From the NCBI GenBank assembly GCA_031769625.1, contig JAUIMM010000484.1:4216001-4280000 (forward strand): a DNA stretch of 64,000 nt, in the 5' to 3' direction. This DNA is from Taudactylus pleione. Taxonomy: Eukaryota; Chordata; Amphibia; Anura; Myobatrachidae. Below are positions 46,616 through 59,600 of this stretch, one piece after another. The stretch's first letter is position 1; every line of letters starts with the position of its first letter. Below the pieces are notes generated by a model. That model was given only the letters and a program-made list of their open reading frames with translations, made no database searches and was not told where the DNA came from. The translations under genes were made by a program, and so were the position numbers.

Positions 46616-46849
46616 TTTTTTAAAAGGTGTCAGTTTACATAGTCCTAAACTTGACCTAAACTCACATATGTAGTAGCCTCAAGCTGAAAAGTTTGCAGGC
46701 TTTTGAATTTGCGAGGACTCTTTGTGAAAACTGTGTAAAGTGGCGATTCAGGATAAACTTACTTAAAAGGAATGCTTGAAGGTTTGGACGATAGAAGAAA
46801 GCCTTGCTGTGTGAGGGAGGACATTCCACAGAGTGCATGTACAGTAGCC

Positions 46850-47159
46850 CAGGAAAAAGTCCTATAGTAGAAAAAATAAAACAAGAAAATGTCCTTTGGC
46901 GCTTCTGGTGATCCCACAAAGTATATATATAGATGGCATTATACTGTCCCGAAAAGTCACATCCATGCAGAGAAGTCCACTTTTCCTTACTCCAAGTTTA
47001 TTATATTTCTCCACAATGATAGCACCAATGTTCCTGTTTTCGGATATACTCCAATGTGACTCCACAGAGTTTTCACTCAAAAAATAAGAAATATATATGG
47101 TTCAAAATGTTCTGAACATGCCAACTTATTTATTCACAAAATCTCATATATGTAGCATG
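46850..47159. repeat. Dispersed repeat interrupted by the hAT-like element
   Basis: GTCCTTTGGCGCTTCTGGTG and CCACAATGATAGCACC here appear to continue at 48677-48830 (CAACACATTTCAAACTGC), on the other side of the inserted element. Confidence 0.45.
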
Positions 47160-47167
47160 ATCACATA

Positions 47168-48668
47168 CAGGGCCGGCCCTAGCCCAAATTTTTTGGTAAG
47201 TGAATATTTTTTTTGGTGCCCCTAGGCATATTGCTGCGCGTGCCCAAACAAATTGAGGGGTCGTAGTCTCATGGAAAAAGCCATAACCATGACACATACC
47301 CTTTTCTCGTCACTCTAGGAACAGTCCTTTCCATTCCATATGCACCTTAATGCAGTCCCCCCAGTAGTGCCCCTTATACAGTACCCCCAGTATGCAATGC
47401 CCCCAGTAGTGGTCCCTCTTATACAGGCCCCAAGTAGTGGCCCTTTTACATTGCCCCCAGTTGTGGTCACCCTTATGCGGGCCCCCAGTAGTGATTCCCC
47501 AGATGCAGTGCCCCTTATAAAGTGCCCCCAGTAGTTGTCTCCCCTGTGCAGTACCCCTTGTGCCCCAGGAGTGGTCCCCTTTATGCAGTCCCCCAGTAGT
47601 GCACCTTATATAGTGCCCCCAGCATTAGTCCCCCCTATGCAGTGCCCCCAGTAGTGGTCCCCCATGTGCAGAGCCCCTTGTGCCCCAGGAGAGGTCCCCC
47701 TTATGCAGGCCTCCAGTAGTGTCCCCAGTAGTGATCCCCCTATACAGTGCCCCTTATACAGTGCCCCCAGTAGTGGTCCCCCCTGTGCAGTGCCCCTTGT
47801 GCCCCCAGTAGTAAGCCCCTTATATAGTGCCCCCAGAAGTAGTCCCCCTATGCAGTGGCCCCAGTAGTGGTACCCCCTATGCAGTGCCCCTTATATAGTG
47901 CCCCCAGTAGTAGTCCCCCCATGCAGTGCCCCCAATAGTGGTACCCATTATACAGTGCCCTTTAAATAGTGGTCCAATTTGTAGTCCCCGCCTATGCAGT
48001 ACCCCCAGTATTGTCCTTTATATAGAGCCCCCAGTAGTGGTCCCCTGATGCTGTGCCCTCAGTGGTTGTTCCCCCCTATGCAGTGTCCCTAGTAGTAGTC
48101 CCCCCCTTGTAGTGCCCCTAGTAGTAGTCCCTCCCTTGTAGTTCCCCTAGTAGTAGTCCCCCCTTGTAGTGCCCCTAGTAGTAGCCCCCCCTTGTAGTGC
48201 CCCTAGTACTGGACCCTCCCTTGTAGTGGTCCACCCCCAGTAGTCACACATGTAATTAAAATAAAAACACTTACCTGAATCCCGGCTCCTGCTCCTGCCG
48301 CCATCTTCTCCTCCATCCGTCCACCCCGGCCGGCCCGCACTGCATTATGACATCTCTCCCAGTACCCACTGTGGGAGCCAGAAGATGGAGCTCATGAGTG
48401 AGCTCCAGCCCAGCTCTGGCAGTGGGCGCAGCAGTCAGTGAGAGTCTGATAGACTCTCATTGGCTGCTAATTAAAACAAACACATAGCTGCCGGTGCTGG
48501 CGGCTGTGTGTTTGTGACTGTGTAGTGCTGACCGAACTCCATCCGGTAAGCACTACACGCGCGGAGCAGCTGTGTCACAGAGACCCAGTCTGCCCATGGC
48601 CTGCATGGTCGCAGCTGAGGCACCCTCCACTATGTGGTGCCCTATGCGTATGCATAGAACCGGCCCTG
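47168..48668. mobile_element. Non-autonomous hAT-like element, 1501 bp
   Basis: CAGGGCCGGCCCTAGCCC at the left, AACCGGCCCTG at the right, with a perfect 8-bp duplication ATCACATA (47160-47167 and 48669-48676). The interior has a CCCCCAGTAGTGGTCCCC minisatellite and the CTCTCATTGGCTGCT module also found at 11.3 and 34.1 kb. No transposase. Confidence 0.9.
47340..48240 (-). repeat. Minisatellite (GCCCCCAGTAGTGGTCCCCC type)
   Basis: About 25-30 units of 25-40 bases, such as TGCAGTGCCCCCAGTAGTGG. This is the reverse-oriented counterpart of the array at 11510-12760 and close to that at 33190-33960. Confidence 0.9.
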
Positions 48669-48829
48669 ATCACATACATAAAACAGGTGATACAATAAAA
48701 CTTGTGGCATCCAGGAAACATAATTGTGCGGGACCATGCCGTGATGGCTCAGTTTTCCGCCAACACATTTCAAACTGCTCTTTATCAGGGGTGTATGATC
48801 ATGATGTTCATGGAGTTCAGTGACTTTTT

Positions 48830-50380
48830 GATACTGCACGTGCAATCCCTAAAACTCCTACAGTGAATGCATTACACTGTTTATGTACAGATGCACAGTT
48901 ACATTTGAGACGTATTATATCAGAAATGTACTGAAGATGTGCTGGATATTCCTGGATGATGACTGGGAGGTTTGTCTTATGGCAATGCTATGGGATTGTC
49001 GTAAACATGTCACTGAAATGGCTGCATACACAGACGATTGATTGCTTACATTGGAGGCCATACTTAGATGAAAATTCTGCACATGCCACCCAAAGGGCTT
49101 GTGCAAGTTTCAATGGTGCAACTGATGGTGGCGTCTAAATATGCACCAAGCAGTATTTCAGCATCTATGGACTGTCAAAGTTGGCACAGCAGCGTGTGAC
49201 TCAGTATCAGCCTTTAAGGGCAATATTCAGAGGTGCACATAATCCGCATGTAGTGCCAATGTTTATATAGTTGAGCAATTATGTGTAACTGCGCATGCAC
49301 AAACGTTCTGGAGACCCCTACTATGCATGTGTTACACAGAGTGCGCATAGGAAATGGGGCGGCACAGTAATGGGCATTACTGGGTGGTGACTGGAAGGTG
49401 GCCTGAAGTGAATGCAAAAAAAGTCTGTCTCATGGGTGTGTTATGGGAGCATCGTGGACATGTCAGTGAACGTTGCTGCATTTCCAAATGCACATCCACA
49501 AAGACCATGTCCATATAGAGAGACTGCACCGGCCATATTGCTGGTACAAGTGTCGATGATGTGACTGATTGTGGCGTGTCAATAATCACTGGCGGTGTTA
49601 CAGCATGCAGAGATGATGAAAGTGGGCATCTCAGTGCTTGCACATTCAGGATACTATACCAGGGGAGGCTGAAACTAGCATTTGCATATTATCGCAGCTG
49701 CGACTCCAGCAACAGACACATTTTTCCAGTGTTTTGCGCATGTGCTGTGAGAAAATGCCCGGGAATATGGTCAGCAACGTTATTTCCCCAGCGATCTGCG
49801 CATGCGCTGTAGTACATTCAAGTGCCCAGAATCTACTGATTCTGCGGTGGCCGGCCAGCCGCGTTAGTCGGCTGTCGGCCACCGGGGAGAGAGGAGTGGG
49901 CCCATGATGGGGGATGCACACGGACCCCCTCCTCTCTACAGTCGCTCCTGGGTTCAGTTAAGAGTGAGGGTATATTCCTCATGTCACTTCCCCAACTATT
50001 TTTTTATCATTTATAACATTGGCATATCTATAATAGGTGCAAAGTGTGCAGTGCACATGGGCCCCTAGATCTGAGGGGGGGGGGCTCACATCGCTCACCC
50101 TGCACCCATGTTTGACACATCTCTCGGGAGTCCAGTGTCAGCACTGCAGCTGAAGCACAAATCACTGGGAAAATGGGATTGGGGGCCATTTTCCCAGAGA
50201 TTTGTGCATGCGCAGCAGAGAAGTCTCTGGGAGCATGGGTTGGGCGCCATGTTAGAGAGAGATCTGAACTTGCACAGTAGACTCTGGCAGAAAGCCAGAG
50301 TGTACTGCATCGCAGAGAGGAGGGGTCTGCATGGGCCACTTCTTCTCTTAAACCACCTCTGATTCATAAATTGCTCTTAC
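48830..50380. other. Repeat-rich gene-free stretch
   Basis: About 48930-49140 and 49380-49600 look like diverged copies of each other (GGCAATGCTATGGGATTGTC versus GTGTGTTATGGGAGCATCGT). 50000-50340 resembles a GGCATATCTATAATAGGTGC-ended MITE with GGGCCATTTTCCCAGAG palindromes. No gene; two-strand open frames reflect palindromes. Confidence 0.45.
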
Positions 50381-51369
50381 ACTCTTTACAAACAAACTGA
50401 CACTGGAAGGAACAAGATGTAGGGTAAAATCTAATATATAGAGAAATATCTGATCTCCACAAGCTCAGAGCTGTTTTTTGGAGTGGAAATGGCTAAGCTC
50501 CAAATTGGAGCTTTGAATACCCTAAAAATGCATTTATTCACTTTATCGCTCTTAGTAAATAAAATCCACATTACAACAATATAGAGAAACAAAACTTTTC
50601 TGGCTGGGGTAAATAACTGCTCATAATGTCTTTTTAGAACAGTTCCCCTTTTAATTCCATAAAATATTCTATCTGAATCACAACTTCCTCACAGTGATCA
50701 TTCTGAAATATACCAAATGTGAAGGACTTGCAGTTCCACATATAAAAAACCATAGAGTAACACATTTTCAGATCTCTTAAATAGCTGGTTAGATGTGTAG
50801 TTAATAAAAACATGGCATTATTCCCTTCTTTACTTGCCACGAGTGCCTGAAGCTCTTACCTCCTGCCTGTCATTGAATGCTCTAACAGCGGAATTAATAA
50901 AATTTATGTTTCAAAGATCCTTTGATATAATTTAATACAATAAGAAAAAATTAATATATCTTGTAGAGAAATTTCCAAATAACTTCAATATCTAGTCGAG
51001 AATTTTAAAATAACTTCAAATTAGGCCTTTATTAAACTTCTTCCAACTGTATTTAAGTGGCCAATCAAATATATTTGAACATTTCTTCATTAACAAGTCT
51101 TTGCACAATACAGGTAGTTCAGTGTTCATTGGAGAAAAACATTCTCAAATCATATGGTAAATTTGGATGTTGAGTTAGGCACGTTTACCGATGCTCACTG
51201 AGATAAGGTTGTGCTTAGTATAGTAATAGCTTCCCAGTGCACAAAACAACTGGAAAAAATGATAAAAACATGTTGGTACTTTGATGCTTGATGCTTTACT
51301 GGGTTCCTTCAACACTTCCCTCTGATGTAGATGACACTTGTCAATAAAATGTGTTAGACTATTGGGTTA
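50381..51369. other. Gene-free stretch
   Basis: AT-rich, no gene or bounded repeat recognised. Confidence 0.4.
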
Positions 51370-51374
51370 TCTGC

Positions 51375-52015
51375 ACTGAATGACCTCTCTCCGATCCACT
51401 GTTGACTTTGCCTCAAATAATTCAAGGTTCTTACAATCACATACAAAGCCCTTACCCAATCCTCTCCCATTTATATCTCTGACCTCATCTCCTTTCACAC
51501 TCCTGCCCACTTTGCACATCAGATGCACACAGCCTCTCCTGCCATCTGATTAATTCCTGCCAATCCCACTTCCAAGATTTTGTCCGTGCTGCTCCCTACC
51601 TCTAGAACTATCTCCCTATCATAGTCTCCACCTTTCTACAAATTTACAAATGGGCTCTCAAGACCCACTACTTAATCATAGCTTCATAGTTCTCAATCTA
51701 ATCCACTGTCTACCCCATCTGTGTCACCCCTGTCTGTCTGCCCCTCCCCTTTAGAATGTAAGCTCTCACGGGCAGGGCCCTCTTCCCTCACTCATACTAT
51801 CATCCACTCCTAATTCCCTAACACTTGGTTGCTTATGCTTTGCTGCTTGCTGAGTGTTATGACAGCTATTGCAGCAATGTTTATAAAACATGTGCTTATC
51901 CTGCATTATCTTGTACTGTTAGTCACTGATTTCTTTTTCTCTTATTTGTTCATGTACTTTGTAAGGTGCTGCGGAACCCTTGTGGCACCATATAAATAAA
52001 GAATAATAATAATAA
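51375..52015 (+). mobile_element. Rex1/L2-like LINE, 5'-truncated 3' end
   Basis: The first about 280 bases read as the C-terminal end of a LINE ORF2: FKVLTITYKAL, then SPIYISDLISFHTPA, with a stop at about 51550 and later LLPTSRTISL. The 3' UTR contains GTAAGCTCTCACGGGCAGGG and GCACCATATAAATAAAG and ends in an AAT repeat. This combination is typical of Rex1/Babar-type elements in fish and frogs. Truncated and dead. Confidence 0.72.
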
Positions 52016-52527
52016 GCATTCCATTTGGTCCTAATCCTCCTGACCAATACTCCGCATGTAAGTATTCCACATGGATCCTTGTTCGTAGCTGCCCAACACA
52101 GGATGTCCTCTCTCCGTCAGGTTGCTTTATTTAACATCTGCTGTTTACCCATCACAAGGACCACACAACGCTGCAAGAACGCAGATCTACCGTCTACAGG
52201 AGTCTACTGTCGCTAACATCACTAATTCAAGTACACCATTCAACGGTTTGATTCACCATCACCATAAGGATCAGCCCTATATCTGAACAGGTAATATTAC
52301 TCCATTCACGGTGACAGTATATCCATACTCGTGCGTAGACGGTGGCACAGGGGCTGCACCTTCGGCACTTCCCCCTCCGCCGGGTCATGGACAACCCCAT
52401 CCACACCTCCCGATGGGACATAGACTACTCGCCTGAATGACCAGGTTAGTCCAGGTGAGAACTGTATGTCCTGGCAGAAGGGGAGACAGGGTAGGCCATC
52501 TCTAAGAACTGGACCCACCCAAATATT
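52016..52527. other. Gene-free stretch
   Basis: No recognised gene; a few short open frames on both strands without family motifs. Confidence 0.4.
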
Positions 52528-52689
52528 GCAGATATGAGCCGAATCCTAATCAGACTCGGATCTTCCCACCTTACTCAGTTCCAAAACTGAGGCAAAACAT
52601 CATCAATCTCATGCCAGACTCTCACAGGTTTTGAATTGCATATAAATTCCTCCCCGCGGTGGTTGGCGCCATTTGCTTAACTGCGGCTG

Positions 52690-53210
52690 TGCTCTACGGG
52701 CTGTGCTGAGTCCATCCAGTGCCTGTGCTATCCAGGGGCTGAGCTGTCCATCCAGGGGCTGTGCTATCTAGGGGCTGTGTTTCCGTCCAGGGCCTGTGCT
52801 GTCCTTCCAGGGGCTGTGCTTGTCTGTCCGGGGACTGTGCTTGTCCATCCAGGGGCTGTGCTGTCCATCAAGGGACTGTGTGCTGAGTCCATTCAGGGGC
52901 TGTGCTGTCTGTCTATGGGCTGTGCTTTTACTGTCTAGGGGCTGTACTGTGTTCCGTCCATACACTCCAGTGGCTGCTCCTTTGCTCAGTACTGTGCTCT
53001 GTCCATCCACTCCTGTGTGGACACCCACCTGTCCTGTGTCCATCCCCTCCAGTGCTGCCGATGTTCTTGTCTAGTGTCCATCCACTCCAGTGCTGCTGAA
53101 GTACCTGTCCGGTGTCCATCTGCTCCAGTGCTACCGACGCACCTGTGTGGTGTCCATCTGCTGCAGTGCTGCTGACGCACCCGTCCATTGTCCATCTGCT
53201 CCACTGTTAA
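52690..53210 (-). repeat. Minisatellites (GGGCTGTGCTGTCCATCCAG and CTCCAGTGCTGC types)
   Basis: First units of 20-25 bases (CCAGGGGCTGTGCTGTCC), then, from about 53020, units of about 45 bases (GTCCATCCACTCCAGTGCTG). Open frames on both strands read the repeat. Confidence 0.85.
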
Positions 53211-53333
53211 AATAAATAAATAAAAAAAGTAAAAAAAAAACAAAAAAGTTAAAAAAGTAGGAAAAAAGTTAAAAAAGCTAAGGAAAATACTTAAAAAAGT
53301 CAAGAAAAAAAAAGTATAACAATAGTTGTCATT

Positions 53334-53740
53334 TTTGTGCTGTACCCATATAAGTACTGTGAAGCTGCAGGACATAACCGAGTGTGTATACCTAACACAC
53401 AAGTACTGTGATGCTGCAGGCTGTACCCCAGTGTATACATATAAGTATTATGACACTGCAGGCCATTCCCCAGTGTATCCATATAAGTACTGTGACGCTG
53501 CAGGCAATACCCCAGTGTAACCATATAAGTACTGTGACGCTGTAGGCCATACCCCAGTGTATCCATATAAGTACTGTGACACTGCAGGCTGTACCCCAGT
53601 GTAACTATACAAGTACTGTGATGCTGCAGGCTGTACCACAGTGTATCCATATAAGTAATGTGACACTGCAGGCCATACCCCAGTGTATCCATATAAGTAC
53701 TGTGAGGATGCAGGCCATACCCCAGTGTATTGGAGCATTG
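53334..53740 (-). repeat. Minisatellite, 42-bp unit, about 10 copies
   Basis: Unit ATAAGTACTGTGACGCTGCA plus GGCCATACCCCAGTGTATCC. 42 is a multiple of 3, so frames stay open on both strands (up to 168 codons) without being genes. Preceded by an A-rich tract (53210-53320). Confidence 0.93.
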
Positions 53741-55689
53741 CTGACTGTCTTTTTGCATAGACTTCAAACATTTTAAAAGTTTACTAAAATGCCATCCTGT
53801 CTGCAACTGCAGTGCTACTCTTGTTTCCTAGATGTGCCATTGTTGGCAGTTGCACTGCCACAGCTGCTGAAATCTTCTACTGTATATGTGGCTAATGAAT
53901 CTTAAATATGTCCAGAAATTGTTATGGCTGCAGACAGCATCTCCTGCATGCCCCTTTCATTTTTTAAGAAAAATTCTGGACCACCAAGTTGATTGGGTTG
54001 GCAAAACATGGTAGATTTTCAAACTTACCAAGTTTTTTTAAATTGCCCCCCCCCCTCCCCCCATGCCAATAGGTTGCCCAAGGACCCTGGTGAATTGATA
54101 GGCTGGTATAAATAACGGTTCAGCTCAATAAACACCTGCCTCCTTTGTATGTAGGTGATTCTAAGCTGGATAACTGGATAATGTAGCTGGTGGGTGTACG
54201 AAAGACCAGGAATATGAGCAGCAGCACAGAGCATCTTCCTGCCAGGATGTGTACAATAAAGTGCAAATATGTTTAATACAAAAATTAGTTGTGTATATTG
54301 GTCACATACATACATATTTACATGGTGCATACCTCGCATAAAGCAGGTTGAGGTAACCTGAGGCACTGCACCTATTGTTGACAAACAACCTCCAGCAGGC
54401 CTGGCAAACAGCACAGATGCTGGGAGTTGTAGTTCAGCCGGAGAGCTACAGGCTGCTACCTCTGATGTAATCAGCAAGTATTGGTCCCATTATCCCCAAC
54501 AACCTCCCTGAGCACAAAGTAAATGTCTATTTACAGTGTGTTCTATTTAGCACCTCCACAAGCAAGGCCACCGCATTTCTATTAGATGTATAGAAAAAAA
54601 AATTACAGCGTATATATGGGTTAAATCAATATTCAATCAGGATGTGGCACAAAATGACTGCCCTCACTTTGTGTTAGCGACAGGTGCTCTGTAGATGTCA
54701 CTAAGGTGATCAGGTTTTAGTTGGTTGGTTGACATAGTATTGGACACAAGTGGGCTTCAGTGTGCCTGCTCCCTTATATGCCCCAAGCATCTCTGTGCGA
54801 TGGTGCAGACACTGCATAATATCTTCTTACAAACTCTCCATGCTCAAATAGCGAACCTTCTCCAGATGAAATTTCAATAAATTTACAAACTAATCAATCC
54901 TTCCTTCCTTTCCCTGCCTTCAACTACTCCTTAAACATACTACATCTCCTTCAGGCCTCTGCTCTAGTTCTTGATTAATGAAAACATTCTTGGTTTCTCT
55001 TGGGGTCTTATAGTTTATTAAACTGCCATACTGTCTCCCACTGCAGTGCCACTCTGTTTGCTAGATGTGCCATGTTGAAAGCTGAACTGCCACACATTTG
55101 TGACACCCACTGCTGTCACTTAGCTCAGTCAGCCAATGAGCTTAGTGCAACCTTTTGGCTTAAACTGGATGAAATCAATATTGTGAGCTATGAGGTGGTC
55201 AAAACTGAAATAAATGTTATTGAGGGTAATAATACTGTAGGAACAAAAACATGCCCAAATTATATGATTTCAGCTGTTTTTATGATTTTTTTAGAACAAA
55301 ATACAGATGCAAAACCAAAACACGGAAGGGCGGTTTTGCAAAACCAAATCCAGATCCAAAACACGAAGGAGATATAGATCCAAAACCAAAACCAGCAAGA
55401 ATGGCCCGACACACATCTCTAGTTGGTATAAGGAATGAGCAAGTCCGGTTCCCTGAGAACCGGACCAACCTGAACTTCGGGGATCCGAGGCAGATCCGAG
55501 TCAGTTCGGGTATTCCTGCCAGACTCTGATCTAAAAATGAGGCAAAATGTCATCATCCCGCTATAGGATTCTCACGGGTTTTGGATTCTATAAAGGTCCC
55601 ACGATTACTGCCATATTTCATTCTGGCTGTGGAGAGTGAAGAGGGAGGGAGCTGGGACCTGTGCTGTTGTTGTTGCACATTGATGCTGT

Positions 55690-56090
55690 GCATAGGGGCT
55701 GGATACTGTTGCCCATATCGGGGCTGGCTGTTGTCCTGTCAATAAGAGCTGGCTGTTTCTATAAAGGTCCTGCGATTACCGCCATTTTTCATTCTGGCTG
55801 TGGAGAGTGAAGAGGGAGGGAGCTGGGACCTGTGCTGTCCTGTTGTTGTTGTATGCTGATGCTGTGCATAGGGGCTAGATACTGTTGCCCATATACGGGC
55901 TGGCTGTTGTCCTGTCAATAAGGGCTGGCTGTTTCTATAAAGGGGCTGGCTGGCTGTTGTCCTGTCCATAGGGGATGGCTGACTGGCTGTTATCCTGTCC
56001 ATAGGGGCTGGCTGTTGTCCTGTCCATAGGAGCTTGCTGTTGTCCTGTCCATAGGGGCTGGCTGTAGTGCTGTGTTGTCCAGGGGGTGCT
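55690..56090 (+). repeat. Minisatellite (GGCTGGCTGTTGTCCTGTCC type)
   Basis: Irregular units of about 27-35 bases (ATAGGGGCTGGCTGTTGTCC) with a larger duplicated block: TCTATAAAGGTCCTGCGATT at 55757 repeats sequence from about 55588. Confidence 0.85.
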
Positions 56091-56109
56091 CTGTCCTTCA
56101 GGGGTGCTC

Positions 56110-56600
56110 TTCTTCACCCACCCCCAGTGTGAAAAAAAAATAAATAAAAAAAATTTGTGTGTTAGTGTTAGCCACACTTGTCATCAGTGCAGGGGTGCTA
56201 TGCTGCTGTCTGTCAAGGGGCTGCTGGCTCAAAAAAAACAAAAACATTTTTTTTGTGTGCATATTAGCCACACCTGTCATTGGTGTAGGTGTGCAGGGTG
56301 CTGTGATGCTGTCTGTCAAGGGGCTGCTGGCCCAAGAAACCCCAATTTTTTTGTGTGCATGTTAGCCTCAACTGTCATTAGCGTAGGTGCACAGGTGTGA
56401 TGTGCTGCTGTCTGTCAATGGGCTACTGTCTCTTTCAAGGTTTCACCCCCAGTGTTCAAATAAAAAATAAACATTTTTTTTGTGTGCGTGTTAGCCACAC
56501 CTGTCATCGGCGTAGGTGCGCAGGGGTGCTGTGCTGCTGTATGTCAAGGAGCTGCTGCCTCTTTCAGGGGTTCACTCCAGTGTTTCAAAAAAAATATTTT
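56110..56600 (+). repeat. Tandem repeat, about 100-130-bp unit, 4 copies
   Basis: TTAGCCACACCTGTCATC-like phrases occur at about 56167, 56264, 56362 and 56491, each followed by GTGCTGTGCTGCTGTCTGTC. Each is preceded by an A/T tract. It sits in the same place relative to the transposase start as repeat A in copy c. Confidence 0.88.
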
Positions 56601-56631
56601 TTTTTTGGGTGTGGTTGTGTGTGTAGTGAGT

Positions 56632-59600
56632 ATGGAGGACAGTCACATGACCGGAGAGCAGGATCCACATACCAGTCTTGATGACGATGCAAGGCCGTCA
56701 ACATCATCTATGAAGGCCGATGTACCAGGGCTTAAGTCAGGCCAAAAACTTATGCTAAAAAAATCAACTTTTACTCTGTTAAAGCAAAAAAAAATTAAAT
56801 CTAAAGTCAGCTTTAGAGAAACAAAAAATTTGCATTCTGCCTTTCACTACACGAAGTGGCAAGGAAAGTATAAGGCATTGGCCTGTATTTTTGATGACTG
56901 ATGGTTCTAATGATAATTTAAGCATTTCTGCTAGTAGGAGAGGTACAAAAAAAATAAAAATTGTTAAGATGAGTAAGACACCGGAACCAACTGTGTGCTC
57001 TGAAAAATCACAAATCCCCAAGGAGAGTCCAAGTGTGTCCACTGTTGCCATGTGTGAGCCTGACCTTTTTATTAATACTGTACTTGAAGAGGATCCTCCA
57101 TCCACCAATTGTGTGCCTTCTGATGTAGAAATTGAAGATGCTTCTGTGGAATTGCACGAGGAGGATGAGGAGAATATTTTTCTACTTGGCGATAACAAGG
57201 ATGATGAGGATGTTGATGGCGAGGATGCTTGTGTAAAAACTGTAAATCAGGCAACAGTTGTTGTTGCCCATGGTGGGAAAAATCCACTTCTCATGTGTGG
57301 AATTATTTCCACCCAAATCTGGACAACTTTTGCCAAGCCATTGTGACCGTTGCCAAGTAACAGTGAGTAGAGGTAAGGACCTTAACCATCTTGGAACCTC
57401 CTACCTGTTATGTCACTTGCAGCGCATTCATCAAATCGGAAACTTTGGGGACAAAAAAGTAAAACAAACAACAATCAGTCCAGTGTCACCAAGCTGCTCC
57501 CTTCTATCTGGATCCAAGCACCTGTAATATCCACCACCAACACCTGCATCCTCATCAACATCCTAGTTCATGATCAGAAGTAGTCCTGCATCAAATATCA
57601 TAAGGACTGACTCCTCTCCTATCCCTTGTTCCTCAGAAGGATCCTTGAGTGTTACACCTACTGCTGCTGTTGCTATAAGTGGATCTTCATCCCAGAAGGG
57701 GAACAGGAAGAAGATTACTTATAGTAGTTCAAGTACAACCAAACAATTGACTATCATACAATCCATTGCATTGACAAACAAGTATAACAGCAAACACCCA
57801 GCTGCACAGCATATTACTGATGCCATAACAGCTATGCTTGTATTAGATGTGTGTACAGTGTCCACCATTAATGCAGTGGGTTTTACCCAGTTAATGGAGG
57901 TCCTATGTTCCTGCTACAATGTGCCTTCTAGATTCCACGTCTCTAGAATAGCAATTCCCAATCTGTACAAGGGCATTACAAAAAACGTATTAATGTCCTA
58001 CAAATTGCCATTGCGCAAACTGTCCACTTAATCACAGATATGTGGACAAGTGGGACAGGGCAAACTAAAGATTACATGACTGTGACAGCCCACTGGGTAG
58101 GTGTATTGCCTCCAACAATGCAAACAGCAGCAGCTAACAAATGCCAGCTCATTCAGAGGCAGGCTACTCTGTGTATCACCGGTTTCAATAAGAGGCATAC
58201 TGCTAAGAACCTCTTAGAGAAACTCAAGGAAATCATTGCAAAATGGCTTACCCCACTTGGACTCTCCTCGGGATTTGTGATTTCTGACAATGCCAGCAAT
58301 TTTGTGTGAACATTACATGTGGGTGAATTTGATCACATCCCATGTTTTGCTCACACAATTAATGTGGTGGTGCAACATTTTTTTAAAAATGACAGGGGCA
58401 CACACGAAATGCTCTCGGTGGCCCAAAAGATTTCTGGGCATTTTCGACATTCAGCAACTGTGAGCTGAAGATTGCAGCACCAGCATGAACTGTTGAATTT
58501 GCCCTGCTATCAGCTGAAGCAAGAGGCAGTAACTAGGTGGAATTGTACCCTCTATATGGTTCAGCGGATGGAGGATCAGAAAAAGGCCATCCAGGCTACA
58601 CTATGGCCTATGACATAGGGAGAGGAGCAGGAATGCACCTTAGTCAAGTGCAGTGGAGAATAATTTCCGTTTTGTGCAAGGTTCTCAAACCCTTTGAACT
58701 TGCCACACATGAAGTTAGTTCAGACACTGCCAACTTGAGTCAGGTCATTCCCCTAATCATATTTTTGTAAAAGCAGCTGGAGAAAGTGAAGGAGGAGCTA
58801 AGACGGAGCGGTTCCGCTCGGCATGTGGGACTTGTGGATGAAGCCCTTCATTTGCTTCGATAGGATTCAAGGGTCGTCAATCTCTTGAAATCAGATCACT
58901 ATATTTTGGTGACCATACTTGATTCTAGGTTTAAGTCATACCTTGTGTCTTTCTTTCTGACGGAAATCAATCTGAAAAGATGCAAAGAGCTGGTGGTGAA
59001 AAAATTGTCAACTCAAGTGGAATGTGACACAGCAGCTTCTTCTCCAGTTTCTATAGCTGCCAGGAAAAAACTACATTTTCCTAAGAGACCCACTGCTGGT
59101 GGTGATGCAGATCAGTCAGCAAAATCTAATGACATCTGGTTGGGTCTGAAAGAACTGCCTACAATGAGTGACATGTCTACCATGACTTCGTCTGATAGAT
59201 TCACCATTCAGAGAGTGGTGGATGACTATTTTAGGGATAGCATCCAAATAGGCATGTCAGACAGTCCATTTCACTACTTGCAGGAAAAAGAGGCAATTTG
59301 AAGTTCCTTACACAAACTGGCTTTGCTGTACTTAAGTTGCCCACCCTCCAGTGTATACTCTGAAAGAGTTTTCAGCTCAGCCTTGTCACTGATCGTTTTC
59401 TTCCCCAAAATGTGGAAAAGATGATGTTCATCAAAATGAATTACAAATTCTACGAGGATGACCTTTACCAGCACTTACGTCCAAAAAAGACATTAGCATC
59501 TGACTCTGTAATGCTGGAATCCAGTGGATTCCAGCGGGGATGAATTCAGATTGTGCGAAGAAGAGGAGGATGCACACACTGATGGGGATAATGATAATGA

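Larger units (their letters stand above)
52528..55421 (+). mobile_element. hAT non-autonomous element, copy d (about 2.9 kb)
   Basis: The left end is degenerate (CAGATATGAGCCGAATCC); the right end CACATCTCTA is clear. Shared subterminal GAGGCAAAACATCATCAATC and terminal GATTTCAGCTGTTTTTATGA. The 3' flank GTTGGTAT is not found at the left, so the left boundary is uncertain. The interior has two arrays. A block from about 54000 to 54970 separates two related stretches (GCCATCCTGTCTGCAACTGC and GCCATACTGTCTCCCACTGC) and may be a later insertion. No transposase. Confidence 0.75.

Noticed and set aside
53300..53806. 168-codon minus-strand frame
   Set aside because: 42-bp minisatellite in a multiple-of-three unit; the other strand is open as well.
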